A stretch of DNA of 64,000 bases from an uncultured Bacteroidaceae bacterium (GCA_944320955.1 CALUJL010000002.1:114060-178059); one strand, 5' to 3'. Positions 1 to 9,416 are shown, counted from the first letter of the stretch. A program made the numbers and translations. Notes: generated from the sequence alone by a model not told the origin.

Positions 1-1
1 T

Positions 2-811
2 GCCCACTTGCAGGGCTTCGGCTCGTTTGAAGGCGTGGTGCGCACGAAGGGCGAGCTCTACGGTTTCCTGCGCGAGCGGGGCGGGAGGGTGTTTGTCAAT
101 GCGCGCAATACGCGTCTGACCGCCATGCTGGAGGGCCTGGAGGCACAGTACTATGCGGTGACGAGCGGCACGCCTTTCCCCTTCGACAAGCCGCTTCTGG
201 CCGAGGCGCGCATCGCGCGGTGCAATCCGTTTCTGGCCTTCAAGTGGAGGGCGGCGGGGATGTCGTTCTGGCAGTGCTGCAGTACGCGCCTGATAGGCGA
301 CTACAATCTGGACAACGCCCTGAGCGCGATAGCCGTGGGGCGCTACTTCGGGGTGGAACCGGCGGATATCACGGCCGCGCTGTCAGGCTATCTGCCCGGA
401 AACGGACGCTCGCAGCTGAAGGAGACGCAGCGGAACCGCCTGATTCTCGACGCTTACAACGCAAACCCCACGAGCATGAAGGCCTCGCTGGGCAACTTCC
501 GGAAGATGGACTTCCCGCGCAAGGGCGTGGTGCTGGGGGACATGAAGGAGCTGGGCGAGGCTTCGTTCGAGGAGCATCTGGCTGTCATGCAGCTGGTGAG
601 CCGCTGTCGTTTCAAGGTGGTGGTCTACGTGGGGCCGGAGTTTGCGGCGGTGGCGGAGAAGTATCCCGGCCTGGCGGCAAACGCCAGGCTCTTCGGCACG
701 GTGGAGGAGCTGAAGGCCCATCTCGGGGAGCAACCGCTGCCCGAGGGGTACACGCTGCTGATAAAAGGGTCGCACAGTATGAATCTCTCGGCCCTGGCCG
801 ATGTGCTCTGA
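2..811 (+). CDS. murF: MurF, UDP-N-acetylmuramoyl-tripeptide--D-alanyl-D-alanine ligase (5' truncated by window edge)
   Basis: C-terminal ~270 residues of the last cytoplasmic Mur ligase, which adds D-Ala-D-Ala to UDP-MurNAc-tripeptide using ATP. The frame is already open at base 2, so the start and the N-terminal ATP-binding loop lie outside the window. Visible Mur-ligase C-terminal features are the GDYNLDNALSAIAVG segment, NGRSQ, the strongly diagnostic LDAYNANPTSMKASL stretch and VLGDMKELG. A full-length family member is about 430 residues. The reading frame ends at TGA and is followed by a 22-bp repeat array. Identification is firm; only the 5' part is missing. Confidence 0.95.
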   Translation, partial: AHLQGFGSFEGVVRTKGELYGFLRERGGRVFVNARNTRLTAMLEGLEAQYYAVTSGTPFPFDKPLLAEARIARCNPFLAFKWRAAGMSFWQCCSTRLIGDYNLDNALSAIAVGRYFGVEPADITAALSGYLPGNGRSQLKETQRNRLILDAYNANPTSMKASLGNFRKMDFPRKGVVLGDMKELGEASFEEHLAVMQLVSRCRFKVVVYVGPEFAAVAEKYPGLAANARLFGTVEELKAHLGEQPLPEGYTLLIKGSHSMNLSALADVL

Positions 812-842
812 GAGGCCGGGCCGGGGACGGAAAGAGGCAGGG

Positions 843-908
843 CTTCCGGGAAAAAGCGGAAGCGGTTTTCGGGAAAAGTGCTGCATGTTTTCGGAAAAAG
901 CGCCATAG
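843..908. repeat. 22-bp tandem repeat array A1 (3 units)
   Basis: Three consecutive 22-nt units start at 843, 865 and 887 between murF and tcdA. Each is a 14-bp imperfect dyad (for example GTTTTCGGGAAAAG) plus an 8-bp tail (TGCTGCAT). It belongs to the window-wide family described in the findings. Confidence 0.8.
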
Positions 909-936
909 GAATCGGATGGAAACGGAAGGACAGGTT

Positions 937-1662
937 ATGCAGGGATGGCAGGAGCGCACGGAGCTCCTGCTGGGCCGCCGGGCTATGGAGCGCCTCGGGG
1001 CGGCGCACGTGCTGGTGTGTGGCGTGGGAGGCGTGGGGGCCTATGCGGCGGAGATGCTGGTGAGGGCCGGAGTGGGGGCGCTGACGATGGTCGATGCCGA
1101 CTGCGTGCAGCTCTCCAACCTCAACCGCCAGTTGCCGGCCCTGTGCAGCACGCTGGGGAGGCCTAAGGTGGAAGTGCTGGCTTCCCGCTTGCGGGACATA
1201 AATCCGCAGGTGCGGCTTTTCCTGCGTGCGGAGTACATGACGGCCGAGAGCGTCCCCTCCCTTCTGGACGGGGCTGTGCCGGGGCTGGATTTCGTGGTCG
1301 ACGCCATCGACACGATTGCGCCCAAGTGTGCGCTCATCAGCGAGGCTTACCGGCGGAAGTTGCCCCTGGTGAGCAGCATGGGGGCGGGGGCGAAGAGCGA
1401 CATCACGGCCGTCCGCTACGGGAAGCTGGGCGAGACGTTCCACTGTGCCCTGGCGCGCGCTGTCCGTACCCGCCTGAAGCGGGAGGCGCGGGGGCTGATG
1501 AATACGCCGGTCGTCTTCAGCACGGAGCAGGCGGACGCGGGGGCCATGTTGCGCGTGGAGGAGCGGAACAAGAAGTCGACCTGCGGCACGGTCAGTTATC
1601 TGCCGGCCGTGTTCGGCTGTTATCTGGCGGCTTATGTGTTGAGGCGCCTGACGGGAAAATAA
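937..1662 (+). CDS. tcdA: TcdA-like tRNA threonylcarbamoyladenosine dehydratase (ThiF/E1 family)
   Basis: 241-residue E1-like adenylating enzyme. The family performs ATP-dependent cyclisation of t6A37 in tRNA to ct6A. The nucleotide-binding loop GVGGVG is at about residues 29-34, followed by the acidic VDAD strand and the [10 protein letters not shown] segment typical of ThiF-fold proteins. The C-terminal [16 protein letters not shown] is also family-typical. The frame is open much further upstream, but the ATG at 937 ([13 protein letters not shown]) matches the usual family N-terminus; an ATG at 916 is the alternative. The 22-bp array just upstream makes any longer protein unlikely. lolD follows after 28 nt, so the two are probably co-transcribed. 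Confidence 0.88.
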   Translation: MQGWQERTELLLGRRAMERLGAAHVLVCGVGGVGAYAAEMLVRAGVGALTMVDADCVQLSNLNRQLPALCSTLGRPKVEVLASRLRDINPQVRLFLRAEYMTAESVPSLLDGAVPGLDFVVDAIDTIAPKCALISEAYRRKLPLVSSMGAGAKSDITAVRYGKLGETFHCALARAVRTRLKREARGLMNTPVVFSTEQADAGAMLRVEERNKKSTCGTVSYLPAVFGCYLAAYVLRRLTGK

Positions 1663-1690
1663 AGACGTAACAAGGAAAAACGGAAAGAAT

Positions 1691-2380
1691 ATGATAGAAT
1701 TACAAGGAATTACGAAGAGTTTCGGCTCGTTGCAGGTGTTGAAGGGAATCGACCTGAGCATCGGGCGGGGCGAGGTGGTGAGCATCGTGGGCCCCAGCGG
1801 CGCCGGAAAGACGACGCTGCTGCAGATAATGGGTACGCTCGACCGTCCGGACAGCGGGACCATACGCATCAACGACACGGCCGTGGAGCGCATGAAGGAC
1901 CGCGAACTGGCTGCCTTCCGCAACCGGGAGATAGGCTTTGTCTTCCAGTTCCACCAGCTCCTCCCGGAGTTTACGGCGGAGGAGAATGTGATGATACCGG
2001 CGCTCATAGCCGGCGAGCCGGGCCGGAAGGCGCGCGAGCGGGCAGGGGAGCTGTTGCGTTTCATGGGGCTTGCGGACCGGGCGGCACACAAGCCGCGGGA
2101 AATGTCGGGCGGAGAGTGTCAGCGGGTAGCCGTGGCGCGGGCTTTGGTGAACCATCCTTCGGTGGTTTTGGCCGATGAGCCTTCGGGTAGCCTCGACACC
2201 CGGAATAAGGAAGAGTTGCACCAATTGTTTTTCCGCCTGCGCGATGAGTTGCAACAGACGTTCGTGATTGTGACGCACGATGAGCATCTGGCCACACTGA
2301 CCGACCGCACGGTCCGCATGACGGACGGCATGATCCTGCCGGAAGCGGCTGCCGATGCCGGAGAATCGGCGGGGGAGTAG
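1691..2380 (+). CDS. lolD: LolD-type ABC transporter ATPase
   Basis: 229-residue ABC ATPase of the LolD/MacB subgroup, which powers extraction of lipoproteins from the inner membrane by LolCE. Walker A GPSGAGKT is at residues 34-41, the signature [15 protein letters not shown] is in the middle, Walker B is VVLADEPSG, and the H-loop is in VTHDEH. Length and the [21 protein letters not shown] segment fit LolD. No permease gene is adjacent, as is common in Bacteroidales where lolCE lies elsewhere. A related FtsE/MacB-type role cannot be excluded from sequence alone. Confidence 0.85.
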   Translation: MIELQGITKSFGSLQVLKGIDLSIGRGEVVSIVGPSGAGKTTLLQIMGTLDRPDSGTIRINDTAVERMKDRELAAFRNREIGFVFQFHQLLPEFTAEENVMIPALIAGEPGRKARERAGELLRFMGLADRAAHKPREMSGGECQRVAVARALVNHPSVVLADEPSGSLDTRNKEELHQLFFRLRDELQQTFVIVTHDEHLATLTDRTVRMTDGMILPEAAADAGESAGE

Positions 2381-2418
2381 GGAAGCGGTGCTTCTCCTCC
2401 TCGGTGTTTGGGGATAAA

Positions 2419-2470
2419 AAAAGAATCCGGTGGGCAGGGAGTTGAGTCCCTTTGCCCACCGGATTCTTTT
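2419..2470. terminator. Bidirectional intrinsic terminator between lolD and ackA
   Basis: An 18-bp perfect inverted repeat (arms 2419-2436 and 2453-2470) has an additional GGGA/TCCC inner stem. A-rich and T-rich flanks on the two sides let it stop both converging transcripts. Confidence 0.9.
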
Positions 2471-2488
2471 GGGTGGATGTACTCCGGC

Positions 2489-3694
2489 TTATTTCTTGGC
2501 CGCGAGGATTTCCATCGTGTCGGTAGCGATCATCAGTTCCTCATCGGTCGGAATCACGCAGACGGTGACGCGCGACTGGGGAGTGGAGATGATGGCTTCT
2601 TCGCCGCGCACAGTGTCGTTCTTGGCTTCGTCTATCTCTACGCCCATGAACTCCAGCCCCTCGCAGGCAATGGAGCGGCAGTTGCTCTGGTTTTCGCCCA
2701 CGCCGCCGGTGAAGAGGATTATGTCTACTCCGCCCATGGCAGCCGCGTAGGCTCCGATGTACTTGCGGATCCGGTAGAAGTACATCTCCTCGGCCAGGAT
2801 GGCGCGCTCCTCTCCGGCTTCCACGCTGCTGTGGAGGTCGCGCATGTCGGACGATTTGCCGTAGATGCCCAGCACGCCGGATTTCTTGTTGAGCAGATCG
2901 TTCATGGCTGCGGCGTCCAGATTTTCTTTGCCCATGATGTAGGTGACGGCTCCTGCGTCGATGTCGCCGCTGCGCGTACCCATCATCAGGCCTTCCAGCG
3001 GGGTGAGACCCATCGAAGTGTCTACGCATTTCCCGTTGCAGACGTCCGAAATCGAGCCGCCGTTGCCGATGTGGCAGGTAATGATCTTCTTCTCTTCCGG
3101 AGCGACGCCCAGGAACTCGCAGACGCGGCGGGAGACATAGCGGTGGCTGGTGCCGTGGAATCCGTAGCGCCGCACTCCATATTTCTCATAGAGTTCGTAA
3201 GGAACTGCATACATGTAGGCCTTTGCCGGCATGGTCTGGTGGAAAGCGGTGTCGTACACTCCCACTTGCGGCACGCCGGGCAGGGCTTTTGTCACGGCGT
3301 CGATGCCCTTCAGGTTGGCGGGGTTGTGGAGGGGGGCCAGATCGTTGCATGCTTTGGTCATATCGATGACTTCCTGGTCGATAAGTACGGAGCTGCTGAA
3401 TTTTTCACCTCCGTGTACTACGCGGTGGCCTACGGCATCGATCTCGCTCAGGGAGGAGATAACGCCGTATTCCTTGCTGGTCAGGATGGAAAGGATAAAC
3501 TCGATTCCGGCCGTGTGCTCGGCTATTTCTTTTTCGATGATTTTCTTTTCTCCGGAAGGGAGGGTGAATTTGAGGAAAGAGTCCTTCAGGCCGATTTTTT
3601 CGATGCCTCCCTGTGCCAGGACTTGCTTGGCTGGCATTTCGAATAACTTGTACTTGATCGACGAACTGCCGCAGTTTAATACTAAAATCTTCAT
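2489..3694 (-). CDS. ackA: Acetate kinase
   Basis: 401 residues, the usual length. It converts acetyl phosphate plus ADP to acetate plus ATP, the substrate-level phosphorylation step of acetate fermentation in the cytoplasm. Visible motifs: N-terminal LNCGSSSIKYKLF phosphate-binding segment, HRVVHGGE, GFHGTSHRYVSRR with the catalytic-region histidine, CHIGNGGS, and TGGVGEN near the C-terminus. It lies 54 nt downstream of pta on the same strand, the classical pta-ackA operon, and ends at the shared terminator with lolD. Confidence 0.97.
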   Translation of the reverse strand: MKILVLNCGSSSIKYKLFEMPAKQVLAQGGIEKIGLKDSFLKFTLPSGEKKIIEKEIAEHTAGIEFILSILTSKEYGVISSLSEIDAVGHRVVHGGEKFSSSVLIDQEVIDMTKACNDLAPLHNPANLKGIDAVTKALPGVPQVGVYDTAFHQTMPAKAYMYAVPYELYEKYGVRRYGFHGTSHRYVSRRVCEFLGVAPEEKKIITCHIGNGGSISDVCNGKCVDTSMGLTPLEGLMMGTRSGDIDAGAVTYIMGKENLDAAAMNDLLNKKSGVLGIYGKSSDMRDLHSSVEAGEERAILAEEMYFYRIRKYIGAYAAAMGGVDIILFTGGVGENQSNCRSIACEGLEFMGVEIDEAKNDTVRGEEAIISTPQSRVTVCVIPTDEELMIATDTMEILAAKK

Positions 3695-3748
3695 GGGTTT
3701 TCGGATTTAATTGTGGCTGATTTTAAGAAATGTGTCCCGTCTTTGCTG

Positions 3749-4762
3749 CTATGCCTCTTTGGCTGCGATGGCTTGGTTGGCCGTAATTGCAATCATGGCA
3801 TACACGTCGTCGACCGAGCATCCGCGGGAAAGGTCGTTTACCGGACGGGCAATTCCCTGGAGGATCGGGCCGATGGCTTCTGCCCCGCCTAATCTCTGCA
3901 CGAGTTTATAGCCGATGTTTCCCACTTCGAGGTTGGGGAAGATGAGTGTATCCGCATGTCCTGCGATTTTCGAGCCGGGCGCTTTGCTGGAACCTACGGA
4001 GGGGACCAATGCGGCATCTGCCTGCAATTCTCCGTCTATCTCAAGAGTCGGGTCAATCGTGCGTGCTTTGCTCAAAGCGGCCACCACTTTGTCCACAACC
4101 TCGTGCTGCGCCGAGCCTTTTGTGGAGAAGCTGAGCATGGCGACCTTCGGGTCTTCGAATCCGGCCACTGCACGGGCGGTGCGGGCGGTGCAGACGGCTA
4201 TTTGTGCGAGCTGGTCGGCATCGGGAACCGGTGTTACGGCCACGTCGCCTACCACTATGATTCCGTTTCGCCCGTACTCCGGATATTTGGTAAGCAGCAC
4301 CAGCGCTCCGGAAACGCAGGTAATGCCCGGCGCGGTTTTTATAATCTGCAGGGCGGGGCGCAGCACATTTCCTGTCGTATTGCGTGCACCCGCCAGTTGC
4401 CCGTCGGCATCGCCGTTTTTAATCATGAGGCATCCGTAGTAGAGCGGATCCAGGACTTTTTCGCGTGCCTGCTCCAGAGTGAGTCCTTTTTTCTTGCGCA
4501 GTTCGTACAGCAACTGGGCGTACTCTTCTTTTTGCAGGCTTTCGGCCGGGTCGATGATTGTAGCTTTCTCAATGTGCTTGAGGCCCAATTTTTCGGCCAC
4601 GGCCATGATTTCGTCTTTTTTCCCGAGGAGTGTCAGGTCGGCCACTCCCTCCGCCAATATGCGGTCGGCAGCGGTCAGGGTGCGTTCCTCCGTGCCTTCG
4701 GGGAGAACGATGCGCTGAGGTTTCTTTTTAGCCCTCGCAACTAATTCGCTTACAAAGCTCAT
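3749..4762 (-). CDS. pta: Phosphate acetyltransferase
   Basis: 337 residues, matching the short PTA_PTB form without the regulatory N-terminal domains. It interconverts acetyl-CoA plus phosphate with acetyl phosphate. It begins MSFVSELVARAKKKPQRIVLPEGTE, a typical N-terminus. Conserved stretches include GCLMIKNGDADGQLAGARNTT, GDVAVTPVPDADQLAQIA, LSFSTKGSA and the C-terminal HADTLIFPNLEVGNIGYKL. It is first gene of the pta-ackA unit; a TACTTTTG box 62 nt upstream probably drives both genes. Confidence 0.97.
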   Translation of the reverse strand: MSFVSELVARAKKKPQRIVLPEGTEERTLTAADRILAEGVADLTLLGKKDEIMAVAEKLGLKHIEKATIIDPAESLQKEEYAQLLYELRKKKGLTLEQAREKVLDPLYYGCLMIKNGDADGQLAGARNTTGNVLRPALQIIKTAPGITCVSGALVLLTKYPEYGRNGIIVVGDVAVTPVPDADQLAQIAVCTARTARAVAGFEDPKVAMLSFSTKGSAQHEVVDKVVAALSKARTIDPTLEIDGELQADAALVPSVGSSKAPGSKIAGHADTLIFPNLEVGNIGYKLVQRLGGAEAIGPILQGIARPVNDLSRGCSVDDVYAMIAITANQAIAAKEA

Positions 4763-4823
4763 AATAGAAAAATAAGGTTTGAAATATTTTGATTGTTTAA
4801 TTCTTGTCGGTTGTCACACCCCA

Positions 4824-4831
4824 CAAAAGTA
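4824..4831 (-). promoter_or_regulatory. Bacteroidetes -7 box for pta-ackA
   Basis: On the minus strand this reads TACTTTTG, a perfect TAnnTTTG, about 62 nt before the pta ATG. No well-spaced -33 TTG was evident. Confidence 0.6.
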
Positions 4832-4928
4832 CAAAGAATGTATCGCAAAACGAATTCTTTCTCCTGCTTTTTTGATTAAATTATTTGAAAGCGTCCGGCC
4901 AATGCGCCGTTTGCCTGTGGAAAAGAGT

Positions 4929-4936
4929 TATTTTTG
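4929..4936 (+). promoter_or_regulatory. Bacteroidetes -7 box for the DUF2156/GNAT unit
   Basis: TATTTTTG followed by C. Because it overlaps the upstream TTG that would extend the next ORF, it decides in favour of the ATG at 4958. Confidence 0.7.
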
Positions 4937-4957
4937 CGACATCAAGTTGGTTATTTT

Positions 4958-5854
4958 ATGGAATTTAGAGATATAGCCCCTTCGGAGAAGGACTTCATCG
5001 TTCCCCTCATCATGCCTACCGGGCGGCGCAACTGCGACCTCTCGTGGAGCAATCTGTGCAGTTGGCGTTTTCTGTACGATACGGCTTATTCCGTGATGGA
5101 CGGCAACACTGTCCTGTTCCGCTTCCGCCTGGACGGCGAGACGGTCTATCTCATGCCGGCCGGTACCGGCGATTTGCGGAAAGCGCTGGAGGCTATCCGG
5201 GACGACAGCCGCCGGAACTTCGGGCGCCCGCTGGCCGTCTATGGCGTTTGCCGCGAGCATTTGCCGCTTTTTGAGGATTTTTTGCCCGGTTGTTGGGAGG
5301 TCCGTGCCGACCGCGATGCGGCCGATTACCTCTACCTGCGCACTTCTCTCTGCACGTTGAGCGGGAAAGCGCTCCAGCCCAAGCGTAATCATATAAATAA
5401 GTTCCTCCGCAATTATCCCGACTGGGAGTATTCGCCGATTGCTGCCGGCAACATAGCCGAATGCCTGGAGATGGAGCGGACGTGGTGCCTGGCCAACGAT
5501 TGCGACCGGCAGGAGGGCCTGGGGCAGGAGCGCCGGGCTGTGATCTATGCTTTGCATCATTTTTCCGAATTGGGCTTGTCCGGCGGGTTGCTGCGGGCGG
5601 GCGGCCGTGCAGTGGCCTTTACTTTCGGAATGCCGATCAACCACGACACTTTCGGCCTCCATGCGGAAAAGGCCGACAGCACCGTGGAGGGGGCCTACGC
5701 CATGATAAACCGGGAATTTGCGCGTCGCATACCGGAGCGGTTTGTCTATGTCAACCGCGAAGAAGACCTTGGCCTGGAGGGGCTGCGGAAGGCCAAACTC
5801 TCGTATCACCCCGCCTTGTTGCTGGAGAAATATACCGTGCGTGAGAAAATTTGA
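4958..5854 (+). CDS. DUF2156 (phosphatidylglycerol lysyltransferase C-terminal-like) protein
   Basis: 298-residue cytoplasmic protein of the GNAT-fold DUF2156 family. Features fitting this family are the N-terminal MEFRDIAPSEKDFIVPL segment, the LSWSNLCSWRF motif, the LSGKALQPKRNHINKFLRNYP segment and the C-terminal VNREEDLGLEGLRKAKLSYHP. In other proteins this fold transfers amino acids from aminoacyl-tRNA to lipid or peptide acceptors, but soluble stand-alone versions have no firmly assigned substrate. A second GNAT protein follows after 17 nt, so the pair is almost certainly one operon. Start chosen from the promoter position. Specific function unknown. Confidence 0.8.
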   Translation: MEFRDIAPSEKDFIVPLIMPTGRRNCDLSWSNLCSWRFLYDTAYSVMDGNTVLFRFRLDGETVYLMPAGTGDLRKALEAIRDDSRRNFGRPLAVYGVCREHLPLFEDFLPGCWEVRADRDAADYLYLRTSLCTLSGKALQPKRNHINKFLRNYPDWEYSPIAAGNIAECLEMERTWCLANDCDRQEGLGQERRAVIYALHHFSELGLSGGLLRAGGRAVAFTFGMPINHDTFGLHAEKADSTVEGAYAMINREFARRIPERFVYVNREEDLGLEGLRKAKLSYHPALLLEKYTVREKI

Positions 5855-5871
5855 ATCCCTTATTTTGACTT

Positions 5872-7134
5872 ATGAGTGAAGACGAAATCCAACTGAGACA
5901 CCTCTATCATCTTTGTTTCGGGGACGACCCGGCTTTCGAAGATGCTTATTTCCGCCGTATCTATTCCCGCCGCCATTCTACGGTCATCAGGCGGAACGGC
6001 CAGATTGTGAGCGGCCTCTTGTTTGCCGAATGCGGGGTGAACGTAGAAAACGGGCAAGACTATGACGTCGGTGCGGTCTACCTGAGCGGGGTCTGCACCC
6101 ATCCTTCCTTCCGGGGGCAGGGGCTGGCCGGCGAGCTCATCTGGCGCACGCTGAAAAAGCGCTACCGGGAGGAGGACGGATATGCCGTGCTCATTCCGGC
6201 CGACGAAGGGCTGGCCGCGTATTATGCCCGCCTGGGCTTTGTGCGGTGTTTCGACTATATAGAAGAGACCTACCGCCCCTCGGCCGAGGAATTGGCCCTT
6301 CCGGACCTGCTGGCCGGCGCCTGCTCGGAAGAGGGCCTGACTTTTGCCGACGTGAACGACTATTTCTACGAAGCTCTCCCCCCCGGGCCTCTGGTCTATT
6401 ACCACGCGTCGCCTCCCGGCCTCCCCTCCAGCCTGTACTATACCGATATGCGCATGCTGACGCGCGGCTATCTTTTTGGCGACGATGAGCTGCACAATCT
6501 GCGCATCGACGATGTCCACCTCTATGGGGGCGGCATCTGGAAGATAGCCACGCAGGAGCAGGAAATCGTGGCCGAGGCCATTGTCTATCCCCGCGAGGGG
6601 CATCTGCTCGTCACCTCGCTGGTGTGCGACAATGTACGCTGCCGTATGCACATGCTCTCCCTGCTGGCCGCGCACTACCGCCTCCCGGAAATCCGGATCG
6701 TGCGCCCCCCGCGCCTTTTTACGCCTCTCAACGGCACGCCCCTGGGGCTGGAAGGCGAACTGGCCGAAGGGCAGACCGACGGGATAGCCACTCCGCTGGT
6801 CCCGCGGCGGGGGCATTCGGCCTACAGCCCCGTGCGCCCGTTGGGCATGGCCCGTCTCATTTCGGTCGACGTAGTGGCCGCCACCGTGGCCGAAGCCTAT
6901 CCGGAGATTGAAACCTCCTTCTCCCTTGCCGACCCCCTGCTGCCGGAGAACAGCGGGACCTATACGTTCCGGGGCGACGGGACTGTCTACTTCAGCAAGC
7001 GGGGCAAGGCTCCCAAAGTCACCGTAGAAGAACTGACGCAGGCGCTGATAGGTTATCATCCCTCGGCTCTGCCCGAAGCCTTGCGCTGTTTCCCCACGGG
7101 GATTCCCTACATGCACACGATGCTGAACAAATAA
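5872..7134 (+). CDS. GNAT family N-acetyltransferase, two-domain
   Basis: 420 residues. An N-terminal GNAT domain contains the acetyl-CoA binding motif A (VCTHPSFRGQGLAGELI, about residues 76-92) and the LGF segment closing the domain (AAYYARLGFVRCF). The remaining ~250 residues resemble the extended Eis-like/sterol-carrier arrangement of large GNAT proteins, a weak call. It begins 17 nt after the DUF2156 gene. The acceptor substrate cannot be told from sequence. The strand and frame are clear. Confidence 0.75.
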   Translation: MSEDEIQLRHLYHLCFGDDPAFEDAYFRRIYSRRHSTVIRRNGQIVSGLLFAECGVNVENGQDYDVGAVYLSGVCTHPSFRGQGLAGELIWRTLKKRYREEDGYAVLIPADEGLAAYYARLGFVRCFDYIEETYRPSAEELALPDLLAGACSEEGLTFADVNDYFYEALPPGPLVYYHASPPGLPSSLYYTDMRMLTRGYLFGDDELHNLRIDDVHLYGGGIWKIATQEQEIVAEAIVYPREGHLLVTSLVCDNVRCRMHMLSLLAAHYRLPEIRIVRPPRLFTPLNGTPLGLEGELAEGQTDGIATPLVPRRGHSAYSPVRPLGMARLISVDVVAATVAEAYPEIETSFSLADPLLPENSGTYTFRGDGTVYFSKRGKAPKVTVEELTQALIGYHPSALPEALRCFPTGIPYMHTMLNK

Positions 7135-7168
7135 CCGGCCTTTTCTTGCCTGTCCGGCAGAGGAATGT

Positions 7169-7176
7169 TATTTTTG
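7169..7176 (+). promoter_or_regulatory. Bacteroidetes -7 box for the DUF6055/DUF4859 gene
   Basis: TATTTTTG followed by C, 67 nt upstream of the ATG at 7243. Confidence 0.6.
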
Positions 7177-7242
7177 CCGTGCGGGAAATACCTGGCACTA
7201 TACCTGAACGCGTAAAACAAACCATCAAAAAAACAAAAAAGC

Positions 7243-9315
7243 ATGAAGAGAAATTCTACAAAGCGCAAGCACTTTTTCCGATTTGCGGCAGCACTTTTCC
7301 TGCTGACCGCAGCCACTTTTCTGACCCCGCAGGCCGCCTTGGGGCAAAAGCAGATATACGAGCCCCAGAGTATGCGCGCCGCCCTGGCGAGTCCCGACGG
7401 GCAGTGGAGCTACGAACGCAGCCGGGAGTCGGACAACTTCATCATCTTCTGGGAAGCGGGCTTCGGCAGCGACCCCTCGGCGGCGCCCTCGCCCTACACG
7501 GTGGACGTGGACCAGGTGCTCCGCGTGGCCGACGAGGCCTTCAACTACTATGCCGACACGCTGGGCTTCGTAGTGCGCGGCAAGTCGAAGACCGACACCT
7601 ACAAGATGGTCATCCGCCTCTATTACCAGACCGAGTGGCTGGCCACGGGCTCCGGCGAGGACGGAATGATCGGAGTGCTCAACATAAACCCATCCACCGT
7701 GCAGCCGGCCGGGCATACCGTGGCACACGAGGTGGGACACTGCTTCCAATATCAGACACAGTGCGACCTGAATGACCCGCAACGGGGCTTCAACTACGGG
7801 TTCGGCCCCGGGGGGGCCGGCGGAAACTGCTGGTGGGAACAGTGTGCCCAGTGGCAGGCTTTCTGCCTCTACCCCGACATTATCTTTACGGACTACCGCT
7901 TTGCGGAATATCTGCAGAACCACCACAAGCACATCCTGCACGAAACTCCGCGCTATGCCAACTATTTCATCCAGTGGTGCTGGACAGACAAGTGGGGGAC
8001 GGACTTCATCGGCCGCATGTGGCGCGAGGCCCAGTATTTGGATGACCCCGTGGACGCATACAAGCGCATGAACAACGTAGACCAGGAGGGCTTTAACGAC
8101 GATATGTATGAGTTTAACGCCCGGTTGGCCACGTGGGACGTGCCTTTCCTGCGGGAGCGGGGGAAAAACTACATCAATGCCCGCGCCCAGTGCCAGCTCA
8201 TCCGCGAGGATTCCGCCTATTACCGCATTGCCCCGGAACAGTGCCCGGAGAATTATGGCTACAACGTGATCCGCCTGAATGTGCCGGAGTCAGATACGAC
8301 CGTGAAGGTTTATTTTGAATCGATTACTCCCGATGGTACGACCTACCGCCGTGTCGATGCGGTAAACGGGGAGTTGCGTTTCGGGTTTGTAGCCCTTGGT
8401 GAGGACGGCACCCGCACGTACAGCGACATGGGGAAGGCAACTTATCTGGCCAAGCGGGACACGATCGCCTTTGAGTGCCCTGCTGGTTGCCAGGCGCTGC
8501 TGCTTGTCGTAAGTGGAGGCACGCGCACGCATACTCATCATGAGTGGGACGACGATGACAGCAACGACGAGCAGCGGCCCTACCGCGTGAAAGTGGAAGG
8601 CGTCACTGGCCTTTACGGCGAATACAACAACCCCGACGGCGAACCGCACAATGCCTCCGTGACGACCGAGGTAAGCATGCCCGTGCTTTCGGGCTATGGT
8701 TATGTCGTCGCGCAGCCCGATGTGCAGGCCGTGTGCGAGGCTTTCTGCATGTCGCTCCAGGAGATTGGCGAAGGGCTGGAGAACGGGACCATCACGTATG
8801 CGGCGGTACAGCCCAACGGGTCGCTCCATACGACTCCGACCGCCAACGGTTTCGGCCATTGGTTTGCCAAGACGGGCTACGTCTGCAGCTGGGGCTCGAC
8901 GGCCTACCTCTTCTCCGAGCTGAGAGAGCCTGCGTCGCTGAATTTCTACATAGGGCAATACGACCCGAGCAACTGCAAGCCCGGCGATGAGGCCGTCATC
9001 CGGCAGCGGCTGACGTGCAAGATAGACGGGAAAAGCTACCACGTAACGTTCTACTTCAACGTGCACATCACCTATCCCTCGGCCATCGGGGACATCGAAG
9101 CCGGTGCGGCGGAGGCGGTTGCGCCTTTCCAGATTGTTTGGGACGGCAGCCGCGTCGTCTTGCCGCGCGTGTGCCGCTCGGTAGTGCTCTACGGGTTGGA
9201 CGGCAGACCCCTGCAGGAAGCCTCCGGGACCGACGCTCTGGACATGGCGCCCTATCCCGCGGGGTGCTATCTGCTGCAGGCCGACGGCGCGGCCATCAAG
9301 TTTTTCAAGCAGTGA
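7243..9315 (+). CDS. Secreted DUF6055/DUF4859 protein with HExxH motif
   Basis: 690 residues with a clear N-terminal signal peptide (basic start, hydrophobic stretch ending near AALGQ). The N-terminal half matches the DUF6055 type and carries HEVGH at residues 162-166 in TVAHEVGHCFQYQT, with a Glu at 199 (CWWEQCAQW) in range for a gluzincin third zinc ligand. A DUF4859-like region spans about residues 470-615. The last ~45 residues (VVLYGLDGRPL ... PAGCYLLQADG) resemble a type A secretion C-terminal domain. It is inferred to be an exported metal-dependent hydrolase or protease, possibly surface attached; no substrate is implied. It has its own promoter and a strong downstream terminator, so it is probably monocistronic. 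Confidence 0.75.
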   Translation: MKRNSTKRKHFFRFAAALFLLTAATFLTPQAALGQKQIYEPQSMRAALASPDGQWSYERSRESDNFIIFWEAGFGSDPSAAPSPYTVDVDQVLRVADEAFNYYADTLGFVVRGKSKTDTYKMVIRLYYQTEWLATGSGEDGMIGVLNINPSTVQPAGHTVAHEVGHCFQYQTQCDLNDPQRGFNYGFGPGGAGGNCWWEQCAQWQAFCLYPDIIFTDYRFAEYLQNHHKHILHETPRYANYFIQWCWTDKWGTDFIGRMWREAQYLDDPVDAYKRMNNVDQEGFNDDMYEFNARLATWDVPFLRERGKNYINARAQCQLIREDSAYYRIAPEQCPENYGYNVIRLNVPESDTTVKVYFESITPDGTTYRRVDAVNGELRFGFVALGEDGTRTYSDMGKATYLAKRDTIAFECPAGCQALLLVVSGGTRTHTHHEWDDDDSNDEQRPYRVKVEGVTGLYGEYNNPDGEPHNASVTTEVSMPVLSGYGYVVAQPDVQAVCEAFCMSLQEIGEGLENGTITYAAVQPNGSLHTTPTANGFGHWFAKTGYVCSWGSTAYLFSELREPASLNFYIGQYDPSNCKPGDEAVIRQRLTCKIDGKSYHVTFYFNVHITYPSAIGDIEAGAAEAVAPFQIVWDGSRVVLPRVCRSVVLYGLDGRPLQEASGTDALDMAPYPAGCYLLQADGAAIKFFKQ

Positions 9316-9333
9316 TCTGCTATACGACATGAG

Positions 9334-9374
9334 CGAAGCCCTCCCGCCAACCGGCGGGAGGGCTTCGTGTTTTA
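9334..9374 (+). terminator. Intrinsic terminator after the DUF6055 gene
   Basis: 15-bp perfect GC-rich stem (9334-9348 with 9353-9367), four-base loop AACC, then TGTTTTA. Confidence 0.9.
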
Positions 9375-9408
9375 TGCAGGGGCGGGGGCGAAGTTCACTT
9401 TTTATTAC

Positions 9409-9416
9409 TAATTTTG
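9409..9416 (+). promoter_or_regulatory. Bacteroidetes -7 box for the VanZ-like gene
   Basis: TAATTTTG followed by C, 28 nt before the start codon. Confidence 0.65.

Noticed and set aside
220..936. Long plus-strand extension upstream of tcdA overlapping murF
   Set aside because: Overlaps murF in another frame and the repeat array; the family N-terminus aligns with the ATG at 937.
2408..3646. 412-codon plus-strand frame opposite ackA
   Set aside because: Antisense shadow of ackA, a firm family match with conserved motifs.
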